A stretch of 64,000 nucleotides of DNA from UBA7672 sp965229115 (GTDB lineage: Bacteria; Pseudomonadota; Alphaproteobacteria; Caulobacterales; Hyphomonadaceae). The position numbers were made by a program, and so were the translations under genes. Positions 8,741 through 15,230 of this stretch are shown here, piece by piece. A model generated the notes under the pieces. It saw only the letters and a list, made by a program, of their open reading frames with translations. It had not been told where the DNA came from and searched no databases. The DNA lies in assembly GCA_965229115.1 (NCBI GenBank), contig CBDDIR010000003.1, positions 1,674,001-1,738,000 of the forward strand. The letters are read 5' to 3'. The number at the start of each line of letters is the position of its first letter. Position 1 is the first letter of the stretch.

Positions 8741-8873
8741 ACTCTTCCCCCGCTTGCGGGGGAAGTACGGCGAAGCCGGGATGGGGGCGAGTTCCGAGGA
8801 CGGCGCGTGTAACTCGCCCCCAACGTCTCGCCGCTACGCGTCGATCCACTTCCCCCGCAAGCGGGGGAAGAGC
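8741..8873. repeat. Long palindromic repeat unit after der
   Basis: Both ends carry the same hairpin in opposite sense: CTTCCCCCGCTTGCGGGGGA near 8744 and its mirror ending at 8870. An inner arm CGCCGTACTTCCC-type sequence flanks GGGATGGGGGCGAGT (8779-8793), partly complemented at 8812-8822. The whole unit can fold into a cruciform. Such elements are widespread REP-like repeats in GC-rich alphaproteobacteria; here it may also end der transcription. Confidence 0.7.
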
Positions 8874-8900
8874 TAACCCCCGCCCACCGCTCTCCCCAAA

Positions 8901-8950
8901 GCGCTCATCCTGAGCAGGCCCGAAGGGCCGTCCGTCGAAGGACGAGCGCG
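8901..8950. repeat. REP module 1, copy near ORF A
   Basis: A 50-bp imperfect palindrome begins GCGCTCATCCTGAGCAG and ends GTCGAAGGACGAGCGC. The same ends occur in two facing copies at 40075-40127 and 40150-40201, with a different middle in each. It lies directly before REP module 2 at both loci. Confidence 0.8.
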
Positions 8951-8970
8951 GCACCCACAACTCTCTCCAT

Positions 8971-9067
8971 CGTCATTCCTGCGAAAGCAGGAACCCAGGG
9001 GCCGCAAGCGCCGCCCTCTCAGCCCCTGGGTTCCGGCTCACGCGCTCCGCGCGCGTCCGGAATGACG
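8971..9067. repeat. REP module 2, copy near ORF A
   Basis: A 97-bp palindromic unit with ends CGTCATTCC and GGAATGACG. It contains CCTGCGAAAGCAGGAACCCA and its partner CCCCTGGGTTCCGGCTCACG. A nearly identical inverted copy is at 39969-40054. The pattern resembles common intergenic REPs of Caulobacterales and Sphingomonadales. Confidence 0.82.
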
Positions 9068-9196
9068 ATGAAATGGGGGATGGCGGTGATGCAGAACTGT
9101 AGGACAGCCAAAAATCATCCCGAACAAACTCAGCGCGTTAGCGCGAGAGTTTGGGGGACAACACTCCCCAAATCCCGCACCCCCGTGTCCCGGGGT

Positions 9197-9202
9197 TATA
9201 CT
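9197..9202 (+). promoter_or_regulatory. -10 box of ORF A, near-leaderless start
   Basis: TATACT stands only 7 bases before the ATG at 9210, so transcription would begin at or next to the start codon and no Shine-Dalgarno sequence fits. ORF B has TATAAT in the same relation. No good -35 hexamer is seen. Confidence 0.45.
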
Positions 9203-9209
9203 CCCACCC

Positions 9210-10019
9210 ATGAAAGCGCTCTGGCAGATCATCCTTGCGATCCTCTGGCGCCTCCGCCCCGTACAGGCGCTGGAGGTGAACCTCCGCGACGTGATCGACA
9301 TCGGCCTCGCCATGTTCGCCGACGACCTCGCCCTCGACGATATCACCCACGATCCCGCCTACCGGAGCACACTCGCCGCCGCCTTCTTCGACGCGCACAG
9401 AAAGCTGGACCTGCTGATCTATCTCCGCGCCTGCGAGATCGCAGGCATCCGCCCGCGCATCACCAGCTTCAAGCCAGACTACTCTCACACGCACAAGAGC
9501 ACCGATCTCATCGCGCTCTGGCGCAGCTTCCAGCGCCTCGTCGCCAAGTTCGACGACTACGAGCGCTATGCCGTCAAACGCGCTGAACGCCTCAAGCGCG
9601 AACCCGACAATCTCCCCCTCCGTCTTGCAGCTACGCTGCAATCCACCTCCCCGCGTTTCACGCGGTGGAGGCAAACCGCCAGCGCCTGCTCGACGTCCAG
9701 ATTGCCTCCACCTGTGCGCAGCACTGGGGGAGGTGGATTGCGCGCCCTTGCGCGCAAGACGGAGGGGGCTGCGTGCTTGCACGCGGATGGCTGCACTCAA
9801 CCGGCCCGCCTTTTGGCGCTCTACTGCCTATTGCCGACTGCCTACTGCCTCAGTCGCCACGCGACTGAGAACGCCCCCGCACGCCCCACACCTCTTAACC
9901 TCTCGTTTACGAAAAACTTCCGCCAACCCGCTTGCGAAAAGCACAAAAAGAGAACACAACAGAGAACAAGAACGGAGCAAGAACATGACGAACGGGGCAG
10001 TGAACTTCTGCGGGGCTAA
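9210..10019 (+). CDS. ORF A: uncharacterised helical protein whose frame runs into a palindromic repeat
   Basis: I do not recognise a named family. Residues 1-134 look like a real alpha-helical domain (start MKALWQIILAILWRL, then KLDLLIYLRACEIAG, and a charged helix around VAKFDDYERYAVKRAERLK). It resembles ORF B (minus strand, 39079-39828) weakly but throughout: shared PV, RD, LLI..RA..G, K-S-x-D-x-I and FD..xRxA..RA positions. From residue ~135 the frame translates the repeat at 9614-9768 and then low-quality sequence, so the functional C-terminus is uncertain. It overlaps the next gene by 35 bases, another sign that the tail is not native. Expression is probably leaderless. Confidence 0.55.
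   Translation: MKALWQIILAILWRLRPVQALEVNLRDVIDIGLAMFADDLALDDITHDPAYRSTLAAAFFDAHRKLDLLIYLRACEIAGIRPRITSFKPDYSHTHKSTDLIALWRSFQRLVAKFDDYERYAVKRAERLKREPDNLPLRLAATLQSTSPRFTRWRQTASACSTSRLPPPVRSTGGGGLRALARKTEGAACLHADGCTQPARLLALYCLLPTAYCLSRHATENAPARPTPLNLSFTKNFRQPACEKHKKRTQQRTRTEQEHDERGSELLRG
9614..9768. repeat. 155-bp palindromic MITE-like element in ORF A
   Basis: Left end CCCCCTCCGTCTTGC (9614-9628) is the exact complement of right end GCAAGACGGAGGGGG (9754-9768). A second inverted pair is GCAATCCACCTCCCC (9638-9652) with GGGGAGGTGGATTGC (9727-9741). A third, inner pair involves GGTGGAGGCAA near 9664 and its complement near 9706. A 156-bp relative lies at 39299-39454 in ORF B. No transposase is present. 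Confidence 0.85.
9895..9910. promoter_or_regulatory. Possible CtrA-type box
   Basis: TTAA-CCTCTCG-TTTAC fits the CtrA pattern TTAA-N7-TTAA(C) with one mismatch. It lies 75 bases before the small gene at 9985. One site by eye is weak evidence. Confidence 0.25.
9970..9984 (+). promoter_or_regulatory. Putative LexA (SOS) box over the ribosome-binding site
   Basis: GAAC-GGAGCAA-GAAC is the direct repeat GAAC-N7-GAAC, equal to GTTC-N7-GTTC on the other strand, the known alphaproteobacterial LexA operator. It ends at the base before the ATG and contains the GGAG of the ribosome-binding site. Two more GAAC words (9952, 9964) make the tract repetitive, so chance is possible. Confidence 0.4.
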
Positions 10020-10338
10020 CGGTTCTTCCTACAAATTCGAACGCTTCGGCGCTGAGCAGGACTGGGCGAAGGTCGCCGGCGTCGTCCTCTTCGCAGCTCC
10101 GGAAGGCAAATCCTGGCGCGTCATCCGCGTCGCCGATCAAGGTGGTGTTGAAGGCGATGTCGCCACCTTCTGGCGCTGGCGCGAAGCCCGCCGCTACGGC
10201 GCAACCGCCATCTTCATCCGTCGCAACGCCGACCTGAAAACCCGCCGCCTCGAAGCCGCCGATCTGGCCCAGGGCCTCGATCCGGTCTTCGCAACGGGAA
10301 GCGAACTCCAGCGCGAGCCCGAACTGCTCGCCGCTTAA
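9985..10338 (+). CDS. Small conserved-looking protein of unknown function
   Basis: 117 residues from ATG 9985, preceded by GGAGCAA. I do not recognise the family. It begins MTNGAVNFCGANGSSYKFER. The middle is a mixed alpha/beta segment rich in aromatic residues (KSWRVIRVADQ, TFWRWREARRYGATAIFIRR), and it ends in an acidic helix. It has no signal peptide or membrane segment. One Cys (residue 9). It is followed by a very strong terminator, so it appears to be a single-gene unit. A possible LexA box overlaps its translation start, which would make it DNA-damage responsive; this is inference. Confidence 0.65.
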   Translation: MTNGAVNFCGANGSSYKFERFGAEQDWAKVAGVVLFAAPEGKSWRVIRVADQGGVEGDVATFWRWREARRYGATAIFIRRNADLKTRRLEAADLAQGLDPVFATGSELQREPELLAA

Positions 10339-10422
10339 AGAACAGAACCTCGTCATAAGGCGCTTCGGGTTCTCCGCCCCTTTGCCCAAGCAAGAATGGG
10401 CAGCGCCACACCAGACGAGAAG

Positions 10423-10460
10423 CGGGCCCGCGGACATGATCCGCGGGCCCGGTCTGTTTT
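10423..10460 (+). terminator. Strong intrinsic terminator
   Basis: A perfect 12-bp GC stem (10423-10434 with 10440-10451) has loop CATGA and tail GTCTGTTTT. It ends the 9985 transcript before the convergent vWA gene. Confidence 0.85.
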
Positions 10461-10484
10461 AGAGAACAGAAGTCAGGGCAGGGC

Positions 10485-12269
10485 CTACTGCCCAACCTCG
10501 CCGGCGCCCGGCGTCTTCAGGCTCTCCTGAGTAGCCGCCGTCTTCGCCAGCCGCGCCAGCGAAACAAACTCCGCCCGATACCCGAACGCGTCCGAACCCT
10601 TCGCGCCGTTCGCCAGATCAATCACCCGATCCCACGTAAACGACTTGTCGAGATAGGGATCGCCGCGCAGCAGCGAGCCATAACCCGCCACCGCCGTCGC
10701 AAACCGCGTCGCCTCAGGCGCTTTCGAAATGTCGGATACCTGATCCGCCACCGTAATCGGCCGATCCACCAGCTTCGACTTGCTCTCACCCGGCATTTTG
10801 TAACGCAACTTCAGGAACGCGAACTCATTCGCATTGCCCGTAGCCTTCGGCGTATCCTTGTAACGGCTCGGATCAATCAACGTCGCCTTCGACCCCACCG
10901 GCGTGATCTCATAGATCGCCGTCACCGAAGATCCCGCACCAATCTCACCGGCATCAACCTTGTCGTTGTTGAAGTCCTCGCGATTGAGAATGCGCGTCTC
11001 GTATCCAATCAGCCGATACTCGGCCACCTTCGCCGGGTTGAACTCGACCTGGATCTTCACGTCGTCCGCGATCGAGAACATCGATCCCGAAAGATCATCG
11101 TTCAGAACCTTGCGGCCCTCGTTCAGCGTATCGATATAAGCCGCCATCCCGTTGCCGGACTGCGCCAGCTTCTGCATCAAGAGGTCGTTGTAGTTCCCAC
11201 CGCCAAAGCCGAGGATCGAGAGATAGACGCCGCTCTCGCGCTCCCGGCTGACAAAGTCTTCCAGCGCGTTGGGGTCGTTGATCCCTACATTGAAATCGCC
11301 ATCGCTCAGCAGCATCACCCGATTGACGCTGTTCTTCGAGAAGTTCTGCTTCGCCAGGTTATAAGCCAGCCGCAGCCCTTCGCCGCCCGCCGTCGATCCG
11401 CCCGCCGACAGCTTGTCCAGCGCCGCCAGGATCTTGTTCTTGTCCGCCCCCGAAGTCGGCTCCAGCACGGTCCCCGCCGCGCCGGCATAGACCGCAATCG
11501 CGATCGTATCCTTCGCCGTCATCTCGTTGATCAGCAGTTTCAGCGACTGGATCGCCAGCGGCAGCTTGTTCTGCGCGCTCATTGATCCCGAAACGTCGAT
11601 CAGCAGGGTCAGGTTCAGCGGCGGCCGGGCATCGCGATTGATGTCGTAGCCCTGAACCGCCACATGCATCAGCTGCCGCCCCTCAGCCCACGGCGAGGGC
11701 ACGACCTTCACGGTCGTCTCGAACGGCACGTTCTTCGATTTCGGGAGTGCGTAATCGTAGTCGAAATAATTTATCAGCTCCTCGATCCGCACCGCATCCT
11801 TCGGCGGCAGGTGCCCCGCATTCAGCATCCGGCGCACGTTCGAATAGCTCGCCGTATCAACGTCGATCGAGAACGTGGAGACCGGCTCGTCCGCCGTCAG
11901 CTTCACTCTGTTGATCTTCACGTCCTGATACTTGTCGCGGTTCACGTCGCCAGGCATCGGCTGCGGCATCACCTGCGCGTAGGTGCCCATCTTCGCCATG
12001 GGCGCGGACGGCATGCCGACTGGAGGCGGCGGCGGGGGAGGCGGCGCGTAGGCCTGCTGCTCCTGTGCCGTGATGGCCCCCACAGCAACAGGCGAGTCCT
12101 GCACCGTGCTCTCGCGCCGCTGTCCGGTGACAACTACTCTTTCCCGGCCATCGCTCTGGCCGACTTGAACCGTCCCGCCGCTTGGTGCTTCAGAAACCGT
12201 AGGCGAGGCGCATGCCGCGAGCGTCAAAGCAGACGCGGCAAATAGAAAACCTGTATGGAAGCGAGTCAT
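10485..12269 (-). CDS. YfbK-like von Willebrand factor A lipoprotein
   Basis: I chose the ATG at 12269 because GGGGAC precedes it; another ATG lies 12 bases upstream. 594 residues: a lipoprotein signal with Cys20 (LTLAAC), a short segment resembling the N-terminus of TonB-dependent receptors (VVVTGQRRE then QDSPVAV), a polyproline run, the YfbK N-terminal domain (~90-200), a vWA domain with intact MIDAS motif DVSGSMS, and a C-terminal DUF3520-type domain ending in TWDRVIDLANGAKG. Such proteins are anchored in the outer or inner membrane and bind metal-dependently to unknown partners. Single gene, same strand as the DUF885 gene upstream. Confidence 0.88.
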   Translation of the reverse strand: MTRFHTGFLFAASALTLAACASPTVSEAPSGGTVQVGQSDGRERVVVTGQRRESTVQDSPVAVGAITAQEQQAYAPPPPPPPPVGMPSAPMAKMGTYAQVMPQPMPGDVNRDKYQDVKINRVKLTADEPVSTFSIDVDTASYSNVRRMLNAGHLPPKDAVRIEELINYFDYDYALPKSKNVPFETTVKVVPSPWAEGRQLMHVAVQGYDINRDARPPLNLTLLIDVSGSMSAQNKLPLAIQSLKLLINEMTAKDTIAIAVYAGAAGTVLEPTSGADKNKILAALDKLSAGGSTAGGEGLRLAYNLAKQNFSKNSVNRVMLLSDGDFNVGINDPNALEDFVSRERESGVYLSILGFGGGNYNDLLMQKLAQSGNGMAAYIDTLNEGRKVLNDDLSGSMFSIADDVKIQVEFNPAKVAEYRLIGYETRILNREDFNNDKVDAGEIGAGSSVTAIYEITPVGSKATLIDPSRYKDTPKATGNANEFAFLKLRYKMPGESKSKLVDRPITVADQVSDISKAPEATRFATAVAGYGSLLRGDPYLDKSFTWDRVIDLANGAKGSDAFGYRAEFVSLARLAKTAATQESLKTPGAGEVGQ

Positions 12270-12354
12270 ATGAGTCCCCATTGCTCAACTCTGTGAGCGT
12301 GAGGAGGCGCGCCGATTGGGGCCGGTTTGCGTCTTAGCCGCGTCCGACTTTGCG

Positions 12355-14226
12355 TTATTTCTTGGCCGCTTGGGGACGCTGGGAGGCTACCCAGTCGGCC
12401 ACATCCTGCTCGAGAACCGGTAGCGGGCGAGGTCCCGGCGTGAGGATAACCTCGTGGAACTGCCGGATATCAAAGCTGGTTTTCAGTTGCTGCTGAGCGC
12501 CCGTACGCAACCGCCGAATGGTTTCCCGGCCCACCATGTAGGTGCAGGCCTGACCCGGCCAGATCGTATAGCGATCGATCTCGCCATCTGTTTCCTGGGG
12601 CGACAACCCGATCGTGTTCTGCAGATAGGCTGCCGTTTCCGCACGCGTCCACTTCTGCGAATTGATCCCGGTATCCGCAACCAGCCGCGCCGCACGGAAC
12701 AGCAGCGACTGCAGGTAACCAAGCCGCGCCAGCTTGTCTTCCTTGTAAGCGCCCAACTCGTCCGCGAGGTCTTCGGCATAGAGCGCCCAGCCTTCGCTGA
12801 ACACCGGCTGCGCGATCAGGTAGTTCACCAGCGGCTGGTTCGCCCGCTCACGTGCGAGCCCCGCCTGAATGTGGTGCCCCGGCACAGCCTCGTGGAAGCT
12901 CAATGTCGGCAGCGCCCACATCGGGAAGTCCAAGGTCGAGCGCAGGTTGATGTTGAACGTCGGCGGACGCGACCCATCCAGCGGCGCGGCCTTGTAGTAA
13001 CCACCCGGCGCTGAGTCCTGTGAAATGCGCGGAGCCTCGCGCACCTCAACCTTGGCCTTCGGACCGGTCACGATCATCCGGCCCATGGATTTCTCGGCCC
13101 AGTTGATCCGCTCGCGGATCGCATCCAGCAGGGCCGCGCGACCTTCAGGCGTCTCGGGGAACAGATACGCCGGGTCCATCGCCAGCGTGCGCAACCGTCC
13201 GCCCGTGCTGCCTTCGACCTGACCCATCTCCGCAAGGATCGGCTCAATCTGCGCCGTGATCTGATCGATCAGTTTCAGCCCGGCATCGTGCAGCTGCTTT
13301 GGCGACATGTCCGTCGTCGTGTAGAGCTTCAGCACGTCGCGATAATAGGTGTCGCCATTCTTGAGCCGCGAGACGCCAAGATCATCGCTCGACTTCGACG
13401 ACAGTCCTTCAAGCAGTTTCGCCAGCGCCTGATACTCGGCTTTGATCGGCCCGCCGACCTGATCGCTCGCGCGCTTCACCAGCTTGGTGATGTCTTCCTC
13501 GGAGATGTCCGGGATCTGCGCCAGCTGTTCGACGAAGTAGATGATAAGAAGGTGGTCGCGCGGGATGTTCGGCGTCAGGCCGCGCACTTTTTCCAGCGTG
13601 CGCTGAATGATGGCGCGCGGCGGGATCGCGCCGGCTTCGATGTCGACTTCAAAGCGCCGCCGCTCGTCGCGCAGCGCATCGTCCATATGATCCAGCCGGG
13701 TCAGCCACTCCTCGGCGTCCGCCCGCGAGCGCACGGGCGCCTGCAGGGTCATGAACTTCACGAGGTCGCTGTAGGCGCCGTCCGCGTAGGTGATCAGATA
13801 CGGGCTGGCCCAGCCCAGCGACGTCCAGCCATAGCCATGCTGCTCAACGGCGACCGAATTGTTCAACAGCGCCATCATCGAATCGTACGTGCGCTGAGCA
13901 TCCCGGCCCAGCGCGCTGCGCCGGATCATCTCCAGCTCATGCAGCCGATCCAGCCGGTTGGCGCGGGTCCGCTCCGCCACAGCGATCGAGCGATCATCGA
14001 GCTTGGCCTGATATCGCCCGCCAAATGCCTCGGTCGACAGGCCCAGCACATCCGCCTGCTCGGGCGAGTGGCTCATCTCACTCTGGCTGAAGCGCTGCAT
14101 GAAGGCGGCGAGGTCGGGGTCCGCGCTGACCACCGAAGGTGAACAAGCCGCAAGAATTACCGCCGCCAGCCCACCGGCAGCGTAAAACAGGGCTCTGAAA
14201 GAAGATTTCGAGTCCAGCGCAGACAT
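12355..14226 (-). CDS. DUF885 family lipoprotein, putative metallopeptidase
   Basis: Start set at ATG 14226, giving a lipoprotein signal with Cys28 (VILAAC); an upstream ATG at 14283 only adds unconserved residues. 623 residues. The motif HEAVPGHH (~residue 444) with a downstream Glu region (FSEGWALYAEDLADELG) is the HExxH-like zinc site of the DUF885 family, which is related to M32/M3-type gluzincins. Probable periplasmic peptidase or carboxypeptidase; substrate unknown. It is divergent from sapC, with only ~70 bases between. Confidence 0.88.
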   Translation of the reverse strand: MSALDSKSSFRALFYAAGGLAAVILAACSPSVVSADPDLAAFMQRFSQSEMSHSPEQADVLGLSTEAFGGRYQAKLDDRSIAVAERTRANRLDRLHELEMIRRSALGRDAQRTYDSMMALLNNSVAVEQHGYGWTSLGWASPYLITYADGAYSDLVKFMTLQAPVRSRADAEEWLTRLDHMDDALRDERRRFEVDIEAGAIPPRAIIQRTLEKVRGLTPNIPRDHLLIIYFVEQLAQIPDISEEDITKLVKRASDQVGGPIKAEYQALAKLLEGLSSKSSDDLGVSRLKNGDTYYRDVLKLYTTTDMSPKQLHDAGLKLIDQITAQIEPILAEMGQVEGSTGGRLRTLAMDPAYLFPETPEGRAALLDAIRERINWAEKSMGRMIVTGPKAKVEVREAPRISQDSAPGGYYKAAPLDGSRPPTFNINLRSTLDFPMWALPTLSFHEAVPGHHIQAGLARERANQPLVNYLIAQPVFSEGWALYAEDLADELGAYKEDKLARLGYLQSLLFRAARLVADTGINSQKWTRAETAAYLQNTIGLSPQETDGEIDRYTIWPGQACTYMVGRETIRRLRTGAQQQLKTSFDIRQFHEVILTPGPRPLPVLEQDVADWVASQRPQAAKK

Positions 14227-14298
14227 ATGATTCGCTTTGGTTGAGGCTGAGAAAGTTTTCCGATAAGGACCGCCAAGCATCAAGTCAGGAGCTAGTTA

Positions 14299-15075
14299 AT
14301 GAGCACTCCAGCCCCAGGCGGACAACCGGAACTGACCGGCCAGGTCATGTTCTACCGCAAGCCGGAACCGCTTTCTCTGGAGAAGCACCGTAACCTTGGC
14401 GTTAAACAGGTCGCTGCACCGTTTTCTTTCCTGAAAACGGCCCACGCGGTGCCGATTACCGTCAGTGAGTTCGGCGTCGCCGCCACCTGCTTCCCCATCA
14501 TCTTCGTGGGCGCGGACAAGACCCCGGTCGCCGTCATGGGCGTCCGCCAGAACGAGAACGAGTACGTCGACGCCGCCGGCCAGCCGGATCCGGACACGTA
14601 TCTGCCGGCGTTTGCCCGCCGCTATCCGTTCGTGTTCGCTTCGGACCCGAAGAGCGACAAACTGCTGCTCTGCGTCGATACCGAAGCCTCCATGGTCTCG
14701 TCCGAGCCGGACGTGCGGTTCTTCGAAGGCGAAACGGCCTCGAAATTCACGCAGGACGCGATCGAGTTCTGCAAGGAATTCGAACGTCAGCGCCGCGCCA
14801 CGGTCGAGTTCGTCGAGATGATCGACAAGGCCAACCTGTTCGAACAGAAGTCTGTCGCCTTTACCCCGCGCGATGCGCAGGGAAATGCCGGCGAAACCCA
14901 GAAAATCGCTGATTACTGGGCGATTTCGGAAGAGGGCCTGAACGCCCTCCCGGACGGCAAGTTCTCGGACATCCGCAACACGGGCGCCCTGGCTGCGATC
15001 TACGCGCACATGGTCTCGCTGATGAACTGGCAGCGCGTCATCCAGCGCACGATGCGCCGCCTGTCGCAGGTCTAA
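14299..15075 (+). CDS. SapC family protein
   Basis: 258 residues, the usual size. The motifs HRNLGVKQVAAPFSFLKTAH, VPITVSEFGVAATCFPIIF, YLPAFARRYPFVFA and LFEGETASKF-like FFEGETASKFTQDA define the SapC family, named from the Campylobacter S-layer region but found in many alphaproteobacteria without an S-layer gene nearby. No signal peptide. AGGAG precedes the ATG. Its molecular function is unknown. Two hairpins follow before dsbD. Confidence 0.9.
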   Translation: MSTPAPGGQPELTGQVMFYRKPEPLSLEKHRNLGVKQVAAPFSFLKTAHAVPITVSEFGVAATCFPIIFVGADKTPVAVMGVRQNENEYVDAAGQPDPDTYLPAFARRYPFVFASDPKSDKLLLCVDTEASMVSSEPDVRFFEGETASKFTQDAIEFCKEFERQRRATVEFVEMIDKANLFEQKSVAFTPRDAQGNAGETQKIADYWAISEEGLNALPDGKFSDIRNTGALAAIYAHMVSLMNWQRVIQRTMRRLSQV

Positions 15076-15120
15076 TAGGCCTAACCGGGCTGTTTAGCCC
15101 GAACACCATAGGCTCACGAT

Positions 15121-15148
15121 CCGGGGAGGGGTATGGACCTCTCCCCGG
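15121..15148 (+). terminator. Hairpin after sapC
   Basis: An 11-bp stem with one mismatch (CCGGGGAGGGG with CCTCTCCCCGG) follows a smaller hairpin at 15086-15101. The T-run is poor, so termination is probable rather than certain. Confidence 0.5.
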
Positions 15149-15230
15149 TCGCAGTCTTACCTCCTGCTGCTAACACAGGTCCCCAGCTGCCGGGCGGCTG
15201 GGTTATGACCGGATTGGAAGCGAGGTTTTC

